63,161 nt of DNA from Halanaerobium sp. (GTDB taxonomy: Bacteria > Bacillota > Halanaerobiia > Halanaerobiales > Halanaerobiaceae). Made by a program: the position numbers and the translations under genes. The notes beneath the pieces are model-generated. The model did not search any database. It saw only the letters and a program-made list of their open reading frames with translations, and had not been told where the DNA came from. Positions 1 through 9,571 of this stretch are shown one piece after another (position 1 is the first letter of the stretch; each line of letters opens with the position of its first letter). The DNA is taken from NCBI GenBank assembly GCA_018399955.1, contig JAGYNO010000005.1, positions 1-63,161 on the forward strand, read 5' to 3'.

Positions 1-77
<77 letters not shown>

Positions 78-85
78 AAATAAAA

Positions 86-162
86 TGGTCGGAGCGAAAG
101 GATTTGAACCTTCGACCCCCTGCTCCCAAAGCAGGTGCGCTACCAAACTGCGCCACGCTCCG
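86..162 (-). tRNA. tRNA-Pro (anticodon TGG)
   Basis: Complete cloverleaf on the reverse strand. Acceptor CGGAGCG pairs with CGCTCCG, followed by discriminator A and encoded CCA (86-88). The anticodon loop TTTGGGA gives TGG, and the T loop is GTTCAAATC. It is the first gene of a two-tRNA unit. Confidence 0.95.
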
Positions 163-213
163 ACACTATTCTGCCGGTGAAAACAACTAGTTTTTCTGCG
201 ACAGCAATTAATA

Positions 214-242
214 GTATATAGTAAATGACGGCAACGGTCAAA
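214..242 (-). promoter_or_regulatory. Promoter of the tRNA-Pro/tRNA-Gly unit
   Basis: On the reverse strand TTGACC (237-242) is followed after exactly 17 bases by TATACT (214-219), a near-consensus sigma-A promoter about 50 bases upstream of tRNA-Pro. Start point not verified. Confidence 0.75.
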
Positions 243-297
243 AAAGAAAAGTATATATATTAGCCATTAAAATATATTAGAGTATTTATACTTCTTA

Positions 298-900
298 TTA
301 CTCTGTATATCTCTTTATTAATACAGCTTTCATTTTTTTAAGAGCTCGAGCTCTATGACTAATTTTATTCTTTTCTACTTGAGAAATTTCGGCCATTGTT
401 TTATTATATTTAGGTAGATAAAAAATGGGATCATAACCAAATCCATTAGCTCCAGAAGGCTCTTCAGCTATAAATCCTTCACAGCGACCTTCTACTACTA
501 TTTCTTCATTTTTAAAAGGATCTACTAATGCAACTGCAGATATAAATGCTGCTTTTCTTTTTTCTAATGGGACACCATCTAAAATAGATAAGATCTTAAG
601 ATATTTTTCTTCATCATCAAGGCCTCCACCACCAAATCGTGCAGAATAAATCCCTGGTGCACCATCTAGATAATCAACTGATAACCCTGAGTCATCTGCC
701 AGTACTATCTCATTAAGCTCTAATGCTCTCTGACGGGCTTTTTTCAGAGCATTTTCTTTATAACTTTTTCCATCTTCTACAACCTCAGTCAAATTTCTAT
801 GCTCAGGCAGAGCTTTAAAATCTATTTTAATTTCACTAAAAAAAGCTTTAATCTCTTCAATTTTATGCTGATTTCCACTACCTATTATAATTTGGTTCAC
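298..900 (-). CDS. rdgB: XTP/dITP diphosphatase (RdgB/HAM1 family)
   Basis: House-cleaning enzyme that hydrolyses dITP, XTP and related non-canonical purine triphosphates to monophosphates, keeping them out of DNA and RNA. The 200-residue length is normal. The N-terminal substrate loop SGNQHKIEE, the DDSGLSVDYLDGAPGIYSAR core (about residues 68-88) with its metal-binding acidic pair, and the GFGYDPIF motif (about 152-159) are all present. The start is GTG at 898-900, two bases after the rph stop, so translation is probably coupled to rph; no strong separate Shine-Dalgarno is visible. The rph-rdgB pair is common in Firmicutes and Deltaproteobacteria. Confidence 0.95.
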   Translation of the reverse strand: MNQIIIGSGNQHKIEEIKAFFSEIKIDFKALPEHRNLTEVVEDGKSYKENALKKARQRALELNEIVLADDSGLSVDYLDGAPGIYSARFGGGGLDDEEKYLKILSILDGVPLEKRKAAFISAVALVDPFKNEEIVVEGRCEGFIAEEPSGANGFGYDPIFYLPKYNKTMAEISQVEKNKISHRARALKKMKAVLIKRYTE

Positions 901-902
901 TA

Positions 903-1622
903 TTATTCACCAGCCAGACTCAATTTCTGTTCTTCAATTAGTTCCCTAATCCCTTTTTCTGCAAGATTATATAAAGCTTCTAATTCGTCTTTAGAAAAAG
1001 GCTTTTCTTCTGCTGTTCCTTGAATTTCAACAATCTTACCCTTTTCTGTCATAGCAATATTCATATCCACTTGAGCATTGAAATCCTCTTCATAACAAAG
1101 ATCTAACATTGGCTCACCATTAACAATTCCTACACTGGTAGCTGCCATAAAATCATTTAACGGACTTTCTTCAAGCTTTTTTTCTGAGATCAGATAATTA
1201 ATCGCATCAACTAGTGCAACATAAGCACCAGTAATAGCAGCAGTTCTTGTACCACCATCTGCCTGTAAAACATCACAATCGACCCAGATTGTTCTCTCAC
1301 CAATTTTATTTAAATCAACAACAGCCCTTAAACTTCTACCAATTAATCGCTGAATTTCTTGGGTTCTGCCGCTTAATTTTCTTTTTGCAGCTTCTCTGAT
1401 ATTTCTTTCCTGAGTTGCTCTGGGAAGCAGAGAATATTCTGCTGTTAACCAGCCAGTATTTTGTCCCCTTAAAAAATATGGTACACTATCTTCTATAGAA
1501 ACATTACACAAAATCATAGTATCTCCAGTCTCTACTAATACAGACCCTTCAGCAAATTTTGTATAGTTTCTCGTAATCTCAACATCTCTTATTTGGTTAT
1601 ATTTTCTTCCATCTGTGCGCAT
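903..1622 (-). CDS. rph: Ribonuclease PH
   Basis: Phosphate-dependent 3'-5' exoribonuclease that trims tRNA 3' ends; works as a cytoplasmic hexamer. At 239 residues it is full length. It begins [12 protein letters not shown], carries the RNA-binding Arg-rich stretch ([20 protein letters not shown], about residues 70-90) and the phosphate-site motif [18 protein letters not shown] (about 116-133). It sits between murI and rdgB on the same strand with short gaps, so one transcript is likely. Two tRNA genes lie just beyond rdgB, which is contextual only. Confidence 0.96.
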   Translation of the reverse strand: MRTDGRKYNQIRDVEITRNYTKFAEGSVLVETGDTMILCNVSIEDSVPYFLRGQNTGWLTAEYSLLPRATQERNIREAAKRKLSGRTQEIQRLIGRSLRAVVDLNKIGERTIWVDCDVLQADGGTRTAAITGAYVALVDAINYLISEKKLEESPLNDFMAATSVGIVNGEPMLDLCYEEDFNAQVDMNIAMTEKGKIVEIQGTAEEKPFSKDELEALYNLAEKGIRELIEEQKLSLAGE

Positions 1623-1638
1623 TATCTTAATTGCCTCC

Positions 1639-2487
1639 TCATTTTTTTACAGCATTAAAAATATTATTTTCTTTAAAATTTAAGTTTTCAAGCTTTAAGA
1701 ATCTTCTTCCATGTTCTAAAAATGATCTGGAAATTCTATTTTTATCACTTACAATAAATTCATGTTTTCCTTTAAAAAGTCCCAGGCTTTTTATATTATT
1801 TTTCAGCAGATCCAAGCTATATAATTCTTTTTTAACCTCCAAAGCCATCTCTTCTGCAGGATTGACCAGTGTAACATTACTGCCCATTACCTCAGCCAAA
1901 ACAGGCATTAAATATGGAAAATGCGTACAGCCCAGTATCAAAACATCAACATCTGCATTTATCAGATGGCTCAAATATTTATAAGCAGTCTTATCAACCT
2001 CATCTCCATAAAATTTACCATCTTCAACAAGATCAACAAATTCTGGACAGGCCTGAGAAAAAATCATGCTTTCAGGAGCTTGTGCTTTTATTGCTTTTTG
2101 ATAAGCTTGGCTGTTAACAGTACCTTTTGTACCAATAACTGCAATTTTTTTATTTCTGCTCACCTCAACTGCTTTTTTAGCAGCACTATCTATCATTCCA
2201 AATATTGGTATGTCAAATTTTTGCTTAACATATTCTAAAGCAGCCGAAGTCGCAGTATTGCAGGCAATTACAACCGCCTTCACTTTTTTTTCTTCTTTTA
2301 AATAATCAACTATTTTTTCTGTATAGCTTTTTACCACAGAAAGATCTTTAGGTCCATATGGTAGATGCAAAGTATCACCATAATAGATAATATCTTCTTC
2401 AGGTAATAGACTAAATATTTCTCGAGCAACAGTTAAACCGCCAACTCCTGAGTCTAGAAGGCCTAATGCTCTATTTGAATCATCCAA
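1639..2487 (-). CDS. murI: Glutamate racemase
   Basis: Makes D-glutamate for peptidoglycan in the cytoplasm. Hallmarks visible: [15 protein letters not shown] near the N-terminus, the catalytic cysteine motifs [10 protein letters not shown] (about residue 75) and LGCTHFPYL (about residue 187), and the [10 protein letters not shown] substrate segment. An upstream in-frame TTG at 2494-2496 sits one base from the GGAG box, so the TTG at 2485-2487, nine bases downstream of that box, is the likelier start (282 residues). It follows the GerMN and amidase genes on the minus strand, all cell-wall related. Confidence 0.94.
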   Translation of the reverse strand: MDDSNRALGLLDSGVGGLTVAREIFSLLPEEDIIYYGDTLHLPYGPKDLSVVKSYTEKIVDYLKEEKKVKAVVIACNTATSAALEYVKQKFDIPIFGMIDSAAKKAVEVSRNKKIAVIGTKGTVNSQAYQKAIKAQAPESMIFSQACPEFVDLVEDGKFYGDEVDKTAYKYLSHLINADVDVLILGCTHFPYLMPVLAEVMGSNVTLVNPAEEMALEVKKELYSLDLLKNNIKSLGLFKGKHEFIVSDKNRISRSFLEHGRRFLKLENLNFKENNIFNAVKK

Positions 2488-2521
2488 AAAGACCAACTCC
2501 TACTGCAATAATTATTAATTA

Positions 2522-3064
2522 TCATTCTTCCATAACTAGTTCTTGATTGTACATCAGAGGTTCACTTAAGTCAAGATGTCCCACAAGGGTATTAACTTCT
2601 TCTCCTTCCAATATTATTGATACACTATCAATCTCTTTGAAGAAAGTATAACTGTTAACTATAGAATAGACAGTTAACATTTCTCCTGCACTACCACCCC
2701 AGTGATTTTCTCTCAATTCATTATTAAAATTCAATGTAATGTTTTTACCCTCTATATTATAATCCAATAGCTTAACTCCATCAGGTATAGTGGCTCTTAA
2801 TCCTTCAGATTCAGGGCCAGCCAATAATTCCTCTATAATTTGATAATGAAGATCTTTTTCCTGATCAATATCTCTTGTCTCTGATTTTAAATACATCGCA
2901 TCTTCAGTGGAAAAATAAACTTCAATATAATCTTGAACTCCAAAAAAATTATTACTCAAAAAGAAGATCAAATATATTACTGCAGCTGTCAGAACAAGGA
3001 TTCTCAAAACAGCAAGTATTTTACGTTTATCTATAAGCTCCATAAATCTATCTTTAAAATTCAT
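2522..3064 (-). CDS. GerMN-domain membrane-anchored protein
   Basis: About 180 residues: one N-terminal membrane helix (about residues 14-36), then a GerMN domain (IIEELLAGPESEGLRATIP, ITLNFNNEL, LTVYSIVNSY). GerMN domains occur in the Bacillus spore germination protein GerM and in envelope lipoproteins linked to amidases; molecular function is not settled. The start ATG at 3062-3064 falls one base after the amidase stop and is preferred over an upstream in-frame start inside the amidase gene. Extracytoplasmic location is inferred from the single helix. Tight coupling to the amidase suggests a shared role in septal or spore wall remodelling. Confidence 0.8.
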   Translation of the reverse strand: MNFKDRFMELIDKRKILAVLRILVLTAAVIYLIFFLSNNFFGVQDYIEVYFSTEDAMYLKSETRDIDQEKDLHYQIIEELLAGPESEGLRATIPDGVKLLDYNIEGKNITLNFNNELRENHWGGSAGEMLTVYSIVNSYTFFKEIDSVSIILEGEEVNTLVGHLDLSEPLMYNQELVMEE

Positions 3065-3065
3065 T

Positions 3066-5333
3066 TTATCTGCCCCCGTTCTCTCTGAGATAATCGATAA
3101 TACCATCTGCAATCAAAGCCGCTGCTTTGGAATGAAATTCAGGTGACCTGAGCAATTTTTCTTCTCTAGGATTAGAAAGAAACGCTGTTTCGATCAAAAC
3201 TGAAGGCATTTTTGTATATTTTATTACATAAAAATTATCCTTTTTAATTCCACGATCAATTATGCCAAGACTTCTAGATAATTTATCGTGAATTTTTTCT
3301 GCAAAAAGACGGCTGTTGTTATTATTGCCGTTATAGTAAGTTTCTACCCCACCTGCAGTATTATTATTAATGGAATTCGCATGAATACTAACAAAAAGTT
3401 CTGCATCAGCTTCATTGGCAGTGCTGACACGTTTCTGTAATGATATGAATTTATCTCTATTCCTTGTTAATAGAGCTTTTTGTCCTTTATTGTCTAAAAT
3501 CTCTGCTAGTTTTTTTGCAATAGCTAAATTTGGTTCTTTTTCCTGCAGCCCAGTATACCCAATAGCTCCAGGATCAAATCCTCCATGACCAGCATCAATA
3601 ATAATTAGATTATTTTTAGGTGCAGCAATAAGCATCGGTTCATCTGGTGCAGCATCAGCACTTTTTGCTAAAGCTATATTAATTAATCTGCCGTCATCTG
3701 ATTTTTTAATAGTATGGCTGAAATATTTATCCAATTCAAATACAAGTCTTGTAACTTTTTCTCCTTCAAGCTCATAATTGCTGCTGCGAATTTCTTTTAT
3801 TAAGCCGCCATTGGCAGGCATGTCCAGCTCATCCAAATTATTGTAAGCATTTTTAACATCTATCACTATTCTGTGGGGATGAGTAAATTTTTTAACCTCA
3901 TAATCTGTACTTCCTGTTAAAGCAATATTTAAATTTTTAAAATCTGCAGTATCTTCAGTGCTAACCTTCGAAAATTTATTTTGGAGACTAATTATATAAC
4001 TATAGTAACCCTCCTCCTGTTTTTCAGATATTTGATAACCTGTCAACTCTTTGAGGTCAGCAACCAATCTAACTGTTTTTTCATCAAATCTGGCAGTTCT
4101 AATTTTTTCAATTTGAGAATCATCCACATTAATCTCATCTAGAATATTATCTCCTCGCTGAGCGTTAAAAAGATTAACTACCAACCTCGGAGGTTGAGAA
4201 AGCAAAAAAGCCTCAGGATCGATATGAGCTGTAGATTTAAAGCTCAGCTGACCAGAATTATATGCCAGGTCTCTTATAATTGTTTTTTCTCCTTCTTTAA
4301 AGCTTAAAACATTGTTTTTTTGTTTTTGAGGATCAATTATAGGCTGAAGAGGTTTGTTTCCTAAAGTCTCCACTTCTATCCTTAATACAACAGGGTCTAA
4401 ATTATGTTGTCTTACACTTACATCTTTTATAAATGAATTCTTTTCAATATCAAGCTCATATTCACCAATTACTATTGACGGAATATCAATAATCATTTTA
4501 CGGACATCAGAAAGATATTCAATATCAGCTTCTGGTATTTTTCCAGTAGCCTCAACTGCAAAAGTATTATCCTCATCGATATAAATCTTTTTAAGCTGAG
4601 GTAAAAAGCTTAATATTAGAGCATCCTCTTTTTCATAAACACCACCATCAATTTTAAATGGTATTGAATTTCTGCTCCTAATTATTAAACGCAAAAGAGC
4701 TTTATCTGGAACATTTACCACTTTGAGGTAATAATTATTATTAGAAATATTGTCGCTGAATTCTTCATCTATTTCTGCCTTGTCTATTTCTACTGTTAAT
4801 TCTTTACCATCATCACTATGTAAAATCCGATAAGGAGTTATCTCGTCCATTTTTATCTGAAGTTGGTTGCCGTCTTCCTGCCAACTGACATTACTTATTG
4901 TTGTTTCCGGCTGAAAAATATATAGTTCTTCATTATCACGCTGATATTCTAAAAGATAACCAAAAGCTTCTATAGCTTTAGCAAGAGGAAGATAAGCCTG
5001 GTTATCGATTAACTGCAGTCCTGCTTTTGTTCTGATAGCATCATTTTTAATCTGTATATATGAGCTGTTTGCCATTAACTTTATTTTTACATCATCTGCT
5101 TCCATCTCAAGTAATTTGAGGGCCGGCTGCCATTTCAGATCAGCATTAAGCATTTCGGCAAGGTCAGTTGCTTTAACTAAAAGTTCTCCCTTTACACTAA
5201 CAGTAGAAATATTACCGCTAATATTTTCTCCATTAAAATATATTGTGTTTTGAGCATAAATAGAAGTTGATCCCATAATAAATGAAAATATAAAAATGAA
5301 AAATATTATTAAAAATTTATGTTTTAAAGACAA
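3066..5333 (-). CDS. N-acetylmuramoyl-L-alanine amidase with AMIN domains
   Basis: Secreted zinc amidase that cleaves the stem peptide from peptidoglycan glycan strands. Order: signal peptide (about residues 5-27), a copper-amine-oxidase-N-like wall-binding domain (FNGENISG to LPLAKAIEAFGYLLEY), repeated AMIN-type modules (about 150-540), then Amidase_3 in the last 175 residues. Zn ligands and catalytic residues show as DAGHGGFDPGA, the Glu of LQEKEPN, SIHANSI and LIETAFLSN. I place the start at TTG 5331-5333 because GAGGAGGAG lies five bases upstream and the signal peptide begins there (755 residues). Resembles AmiC of diderms, consistent with an outer membrane. Confidence 0.9.
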   Translation of the reverse strand: MSLKHKFLIIFFIFIFSFIMGSTSIYAQNTIYFNGENISGNISTVSVKGELLVKATDLAEMLNADLKWQPALKLLEMEADDVKIKLMANSSYIQIKNDAIRTKAGLQLIDNQAYLPLAKAIEAFGYLLEYQRDNEELYIFQPETTISNVSWQEDGNQLQIKMDEITPYRILHSDDGKELTVEIDKAEIDEEFSDNISNNNYYLKVVNVPDKALLRLIIRSRNSIPFKIDGGVYEKEDALILSFLPQLKKIYIDEDNTFAVEATGKIPEADIEYLSDVRKMIIDIPSIVIGEYELDIEKNSFIKDVSVRQHNLDPVVLRIEVETLGNKPLQPIIDPQKQKNNVLSFKEGEKTIIRDLAYNSGQLSFKSTAHIDPEAFLLSQPPRLVVNLFNAQRGDNILDEINVDDSQIEKIRTARFDEKTVRLVADLKELTGYQISEKQEEGYYSYIISLQNKFSKVSTEDTADFKNLNIALTGSTDYEVKKFTHPHRIVIDVKNAYNNLDELDMPANGGLIKEIRSSNYELEGEKVTRLVFELDKYFSHTIKKSDDGRLINIALAKSADAAPDEPMLIAAPKNNLIIIDAGHGGFDPGAIGYTGLQEKEPNLAIAKKLAEILDNKGQKALLTRNRDKFISLQKRVSTANEADAELFVSIHANSINNNTAGGVETYYNGNNNNSRLFAEKIHDKLSRSLGIIDRGIKKDNFYVIKYTKMPSVLIETAFLSNPREEKLLRSPEFHSKAAALIADGIIDYLRENGGR

Positions 5334-5352
5334 ACTGACTCCTCCTCTCAAA

Positions 5353-6567
5353 TTAAAGATTATATATATCACTAAACTCAATTTCTATTTTGTCTAATAA
5401 ACTAGCAGGAGAGTAGCTCTCTTGTTCAACAGTGTCTTTATCAATTATTTTATCGGGAAGACAAATTTTAAACTCAGTATATTCCCCAAATTTGCTAGCT
5501 AATTCTACTCTGCCTCCATGCATTTCTATTATTGATTTGACCAGATATAAGCCAATCCCACTTCCTTCTCTTGTTTTCTTAAAACTCTGGTCAACCTGTC
5601 TGAATTGATCAAATATAACTTCATAATTTTCTTCTTTTATTCCTATTCCTGTATCTATAACAGAAATAATAATTTCTTCAGCTTCTCTACTTAATTTTAA
5701 GTCAATGTTATCACCTGGGTGAGTAAACTTAACAGAATTAGAGATCAAATTTAAGATAACTCTTTCTATATTAAAAGGATCAAATGCGATAATAGCTTTA
5801 TCAATATCTGTTTTATAAGAAAAATTTCTATCCTTCTCTTCAATATAGTCTTCTATAGAATCGACTACAGCTTCAGAGAGTTTTACAATATCAAAGTTAC
5901 CCCTGCTTAAATTAAAAGAATTCACATCAATTCTTGTAATATCTATCACATTATTTACAAGCCTCAACAGTCTATAGCCATTGATCTTGATAGAAGAAAG
6001 ATACTTATATATTTTATCTTTTTTCTGCTGCAGATTTCCATTATTAAAATGAAAATTGATCAGCTGCAGGCTGGAAAAAATTAAATTCAAAGGGGTTTTT
6101 AGTTCATGTGAAATGTTTGCAAAAAACTGTGTTCTAAGCTGATTATATTTTATTTCCTCTTTCTGGTTCTTGATTTTTTCTTCACCTTCAAGTACCTTAG
6201 TTTTATCACTTATAATAGAAATTATTTCTATTATATTATTTTGACTATCTTTTATCACTTCAGTATTCCATTCACAATATTTTTCGCTGCCATCTTTAGA
6301 TATATTTTTAATTAATTTATTTTCGATTTTTTCTCCTGAAAAAACCTTTTCAATTCTCTCTGTATTTTCTGCATAATCTTCTTCAGGTATAATTATATTT
6401 AAACTCTGATTAATTACTTCTTCTTTTAACCAACCAAAAATATCCTGAGCTTTATCATTCCAGTCAATAATAATATTCTCTCTATCTGTAATGATTATTG
6501 CAAGTGGAGCCTGCTCAAAAACTGCTCTACATCTTTCTTTGTAATTTAATATAGTATCATCTGACAT
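5353..6567 (-). CDS. PAS-domain sensor histidine kinase, soluble
   Basis: 404 residues with no membrane helix, so a cytoplasmic sensor. An N-terminal PAS domain (about 10-130; IIITDRENIIIDWNDKAQDIFG) is followed by a HisKA dimerisation helix with the phospho-acceptor in FANISHELKTPLN (about residue 155). A HATPase_c domain follows with N box NLISNSVKFTH, G1 box DTGIGI and G2 box GSGIGLYLVK. No response regulator is adjacent, so it is an orphan. The amidase start lies just inside its 3' end region. Start ATG has GGAGG upstream. Confidence 0.88.
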   Translation of the reverse strand: MSDDTILNYKERCRAVFEQAPLAIIITDRENIIIDWNDKAQDIFGWLKEEVINQSLNIIIPEEDYAENTERIEKVFSGEKIENKLIKNISKDGSEKYCEWNTEVIKDSQNNIIEIISIISDKTKVLEGEEKIKNQKEEIKYNQLRTQFFANISHELKTPLNLIFSSLQLINFHFNNGNLQQKKDKIYKYLSSIKINGYRLLRLVNNVIDITRIDVNSFNLSRGNFDIVKLSEAVVDSIEDYIEEKDRNFSYKTDIDKAIIAFDPFNIERVILNLISNSVKFTHPGDNIDLKLSREAEEIIISVIDTGIGIKEENYEVIFDQFRQVDQSFKKTREGSGIGLYLVKSIIEMHGGRVELASKFGEYTEFKICLPDKIIDKDTVEQESYSPASLLDKIEIEFSDIYNL

Positions 6568-6586
6568 TTATATGGCCTCCAATTGA

Positions 6587-7516
6587 CTAAGAATTTATTT
6601 CTTTAAAAACTCTCTGAAGATTGGCTTCTTCTCTATTTACTTCCATAAATTGATAGTCTCTGCATAACTGATCAGCTCTTTTAAAAACATATTGATCTAT
6701 AAATAGAAGTATAGAAAATCTTCTTTTATCAATCTTAAAACTCTCATTATTTTTTATAAATCTATTTAATTTTATTTTTAATTTATCTAATGATATTTTA
6801 TCTTTTTGCAGAGAAAATTGCAATTCTAAAAAATTTTTACTTATTTTATCTTTAAAAGAATTTGGTGTATTAAATGCAATAACTCTACCATTATTTACAA
6901 AAGCAATTTTATCACAAAGCCTATCTGCTTCTTCCAAATAGTGAGTGCTTAAGAGTACAGTTTTACCCTGCTTTTTCAGATTCAATAATTTTTCTCTGAT
7001 GATTTCTGCAGAAATTGGATCTAATCCACCTGTTGCTTCATCAAAAATAAGGAGTTCAGGCTCAGCAAGGAGTGCACGACAGATCATCAATCTTTTTTTC
7101 ATTCCTTTAGAAAAATTCTTTACTTGCTTATCTCTAACTTCATATAACTCATATTCTTTGAGCAGCGTTTTTACTCTATTTAATTTCACACCATTAATAT
7201 TTGCAAAAAGCTTGAGATTGTCCAGAGCAGAAAGTCTTAAGTATAAATTGCTTTCTTCAAATACAACCCCAATTTTAGCTTTAATTTCAGCTTCAACAGC
7301 ACTACTTGTTTTGTTTCCGAATAGACTGACCTCACCATGATCAGCTTTCAATAAGCCAGTTATGATTTTTATAGTTGTAGTTTTTCCGGCACCATTAGGA
7401 CCCAATAACCCCACTATCTCTCCTTTTTTTACTCTAAGACTAATATTTTTGAGCGCTTCAAACCCAGAAAAAATTTTATTTAAACCTTCTATTTTAAGCA
7501 CATATTTATCTGTCAT
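6587..7516 (-). CDS. ABC transporter ATP-binding protein (ABC-2 export type)
   Basis: 309 residues. Walker A LLGPNGAGKTTTIK (about 36-49), signature FSKGMKKRLMICRALL (about 136-151), Walker B ELLIFDEATGGLDP, and the H-loop STHYLEEAD. It is of the NatA/CcmA-like class that energises ABC-2 permeases. The C-terminal 90 residues are an extension typical of drug or sodium exporters. Translation is coupled to the secreted-protein gene four bases upstream, and the permease gene follows next in the operon, so the three genes probably make one exporter. Substrate unknown. Confidence 0.9.
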   Translation of the reverse strand: MTDKYVLKIEGLNKIFSGFEALKNISLRVKKGEIVGLLGPNGAGKTTTIKIITGLLKADHGEVSLFGNKTSSAVEAEIKAKIGVVFEESNLYLRLSALDNLKLFANINGVKLNRVKTLLKEYELYEVRDKQVKNFSKGMKKRLMICRALLAEPELLIFDEATGGLDPISAEIIREKLLNLKKQGKTVLLSTHYLEEADRLCDKIAFVNNGRVIAFNTPNSFKDKISKNFLELQFSLQKDKISLDKLKIKLNRFIKNNESFKIDKRRFSILLFIDQYVFKRADQLCRDYQFMEVNREEANLQRVFKEINS

Positions 7517-7520
7517 CAGC

Positions 7521-8048
7521 TTAATTCACACTTTCGGAGTCTTCATTTTTGACAATAGGTTCAGGATCCCAAAACAGATGGAACTTCTTAGTGGTTTCAT
7601 TATTTATATCAGAATTATTTTGACGCAAATAAACTCTTTTTTTTGTCTCTTCTTCTCTCGCTCCAAGTCTTTGGAACTTCAATAAATAGCTCACTTCAAT
7701 TGAATAAAAATTGCCCTTAGATTCTACAAATGAAAACTTATTTTTAAACTCTTCATAACTTAATTCTTCAAGATTATTTACATCTATGCTGCTGTATTCA
7801 AGACTATATTTATTAAAGTTTCTCTTTTGAAATTCAATATATTCTTCTTCTGAAATTATTTTTTTTAATTCATCTGCAAAATTAGCATATACTTCTTCGA
7901 AGTTTTCAGAGGCATAATTTGCATATATATACTCTGTAAACTTTTCAGGAGTTTGCTGTTCTTCAGCCTTAAGAGAAAAGCTGCATAAAGTAAATCCAAG
8001 TAAGATGAAAATTATAAGTGTTATCTTAAAAACATTTTTATTCAACAA
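7521..8048 (-). CDS. Predicted secreted protein of unknown function
   Basis: 175 residues with an N-terminal signal peptide (hydrophobic about residues 8-25, ending near SLKAEEQ) and an otherwise soluble, acidic and aromatic-rich chain (EEVYANFADELKKIISEEEYIEF). No family recognised with confidence; the layout resembles small NTF2-like or DUF4878-type periplasmic proteins. The TTG start overlaps the end of the permease gene, with AAGGA nine bases upstream, and the gene is wedged between the permease and ATPase of an ABC exporter. That suggests an accessory of that exporter, an inference from position alone. Confidence 0.7.
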   Translation of the reverse strand: MLNKNVFKITLIIFILLGFTLCSFSLKAEEQQTPEKFTEYIYANYASENFEEVYANFADELKKIISEEEYIEFQKRNFNKYSLEYSSIDVNNLEELSYEEFKNKFSFVESKGNFYSIEVSYLLKFQRLGAREEETKKRVYLRQNNSDINNETTKKFHLFWDPEPIVKNEDSESVN

Positions 8049-9099
8049 AAGAATCAGTCCTTTTTATATAAATAAATATAATAATATAAAATAATACTGC
8101 AAAACATAGAAGAATAAATAGTTCAAAATTAATATCAATCTTAGAACCACTATAAACAAGGGTTTTATCTAAAGCTTGATAAAGATAATGAGTTGGGAAA
8201 AAAACGGCTAATTTTTTAGTTAATGGAGAAACATCAGCAACCAGAGCCGGAAAAATAATAGGGAAATATAAAACAGTAGAAATTGAACGTGCAGATGCTT
8301 GAGAATCAGTCAAAAGACTAATTAAAATACCAAGACCACTAAAAACAAATGCTGCAGTTGAAATTATTATTAATGCTGCAAATAAGCGGCCTGCTGATAG
8401 TGAAAAAACATTATTAAGTGCACCCATTAAAAATGAGGTTATTATTGTTAATAATAAAGCAAAAATACTTTTGGAAATTATTATATGCTGTGCCTTAACC
8501 CGGCTTACCAATAAAGCAGCAAGGGTATAATTGTCTTTTTCCTCAGATAATGATCCTGAGATAAGCATTAATCCAATCATAGTAACCGTAACAGTAATCC
8601 AAACTGGAAAGATAGAACTGGCAGCTTTAATATCTGCAGCACTATTAAAAGAAAATTGAACTTCATCTTCAATATTATGAAACCCCTTTAAAAGTACAGC
8701 AATATTTTCGCGCAAAATAAAATAATTGATTGTATCTCTGCTGTCTAAATAAATTTCATATTTATCTTCAATATTTTCCTGCTGATAATTATAAGCAATT
8801 ACTGCATCAATATTCCCAGATGATGTGTCTTTAATTCCTGTTTCTAAATTTTTGTATTCTTTTACAGAAAAGTTTTGGAAATTCGATTCTATAAAGGAAA
8901 CTATTTTTTGAGATGATTTTCCACTTATACCAATCTCAAAATTTCTAACCAGCTGCTGAGTATCAATTATTGAAAACATTAATGAAGCAAATAGAGGCAG
9001 CATGATTATCATCAGTGCAGTACGATTTTTTAAAGATTCTTTGAGATCTTTTTTTATCAAAATAAAAATTATATTTAAATTAATAAAAACATTATCCAT
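8038..9099 (-). CDS. ABC-2 type transporter permease
   Basis: About 353 residues: one N-terminal helix (MIIMLPLFASLMFSII), a large extracytoplasmic loop (about 40-170), then five hydrophobic segments and a closing helix, the standard ABC-2 permease plan (NatB/YhaP-like). The start at ATG 9097-9099 is chosen because GAGGAGAG lies five bases upstream; a longer in-frame start at 9114 would swallow that box. First gene of a three-gene exporter operon with the secreted protein and the ATPase. Substrate unknown. Confidence 0.85.
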   Translation of the reverse strand: MDNVFINLNIIFILIKKDLKESLKNRTALMIIMLPLFASLMFSIIDTQQLVRNFEIGISGKSSQKIVSFIESNFQNFSVKEYKNLETGIKDTSSGNIDAVIAYNYQQENIEDKYEIYLDSRDTINYFILRENIAVLLKGFHNIEDEVQFSFNSAADIKAASSIFPVWITVTVTMIGLMLISGSLSEEKDNYTLAALLVSRVKAQHIIISKSIFALLLTIITSFLMGALNNVFSLSAGRLFAALIIISTAAFVFSGLGILISLLTDSQASARSISTVLYFPIIFPALVADVSPLTKKLAVFFPTHYLYQALDKTLVYSGSKIDINFELFILLCFAVLFYIIIFIYIKRTDSFVE

Positions 9100-9186
9100 A
9101 TATTCTCTCCTCAAAACAATTACTTATTATATTTTAAATTTTTAAAAGTAATTTAAATTTCTAACTATAATTTGCTATCATAAAAA

Positions 9187-9220
9187 ATTTTATGGGAGGA
9201 ACAGCAATCCCTCCCATAAA
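9187..9220 (-). terminator. Terminator of the microprotein gene
   Basis: A perfect 11-bp stem TTTATGGGAGG/CCTCCCATAAA (9189-9199 with 9210-9220), 10-nt loop, followed on the reverse strand by a T-run. It ends eight bases after the microprotein stop and separates that gene from the ABC operon. Confidence 0.85.
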
Positions 9221-9227
9221 TAATATT

Positions 9228-9299
9228 TTAAGGTGCCATTCTTTCAAAAAAGTAAACTAAAGCCCAGATGATTACAATAATTCCAACTAATTCAGCCAT
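9228..9299 (-). CDS. 23-residue single-pass membrane microprotein
   Basis: Reverse-strand ATG at 9297-9299 opens a 23-codon frame starting MAELVGIIVIIW and ending FFERMAP. The middle is one hydrophobic helix (about residues 4-18), an acidic residue sits before it, and a charged ER pair follows. Support: a strong AAAGGGGG box seven bases upstream, a TAA stop, and an immediate intrinsic terminator, so it is a self-contained unit. No homologue recognised; size and shape recall KdpF or CydX-type subunits, but no matching complex is encoded nearby. It lies between the ABC exporter operon and the divergent chromate transporter pair. Confidence 0.7.
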   Translation of the reverse strand: MAELVGIIVIIWALVYFFERMAP

Positions 9300-9571
9300 G
9301 ATAAGCCCCCTTTCTGCAGTCAAACTTAAAATTCTTTAATAAAAACCATAATATAAAAAAATATCTATTAATAATAATTCTCTAAAAATTTAAAATTCCC
9401 TCTTTTGATTACCATTATATCTTAAATTCTTACTACTTTTAATTATTCCTGCAGATTTGTTTAATTTCAAGTAATTTATTATATATGATATAATAAAAAT
9501 CAGTTAATTATATCTTTACAAAAATATCGAAAAAGAATTAAATAATTATTATATCTGAGATGGAGGTTAAT

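Noticed and set aside
799-1023. Open frame on the plus strand over rdgB/rph
   Set aside because: Fully antisense to two well-recognised genes, no ribosome site, and no family features; a shadow frame.
9300-9571. Gap ahead of the chromate transporter pair considered for a second microprotein or riboswitch
   Set aside because: Only AT-rich sequence with a weak -10 like hexamer; no conserved fold recognised.
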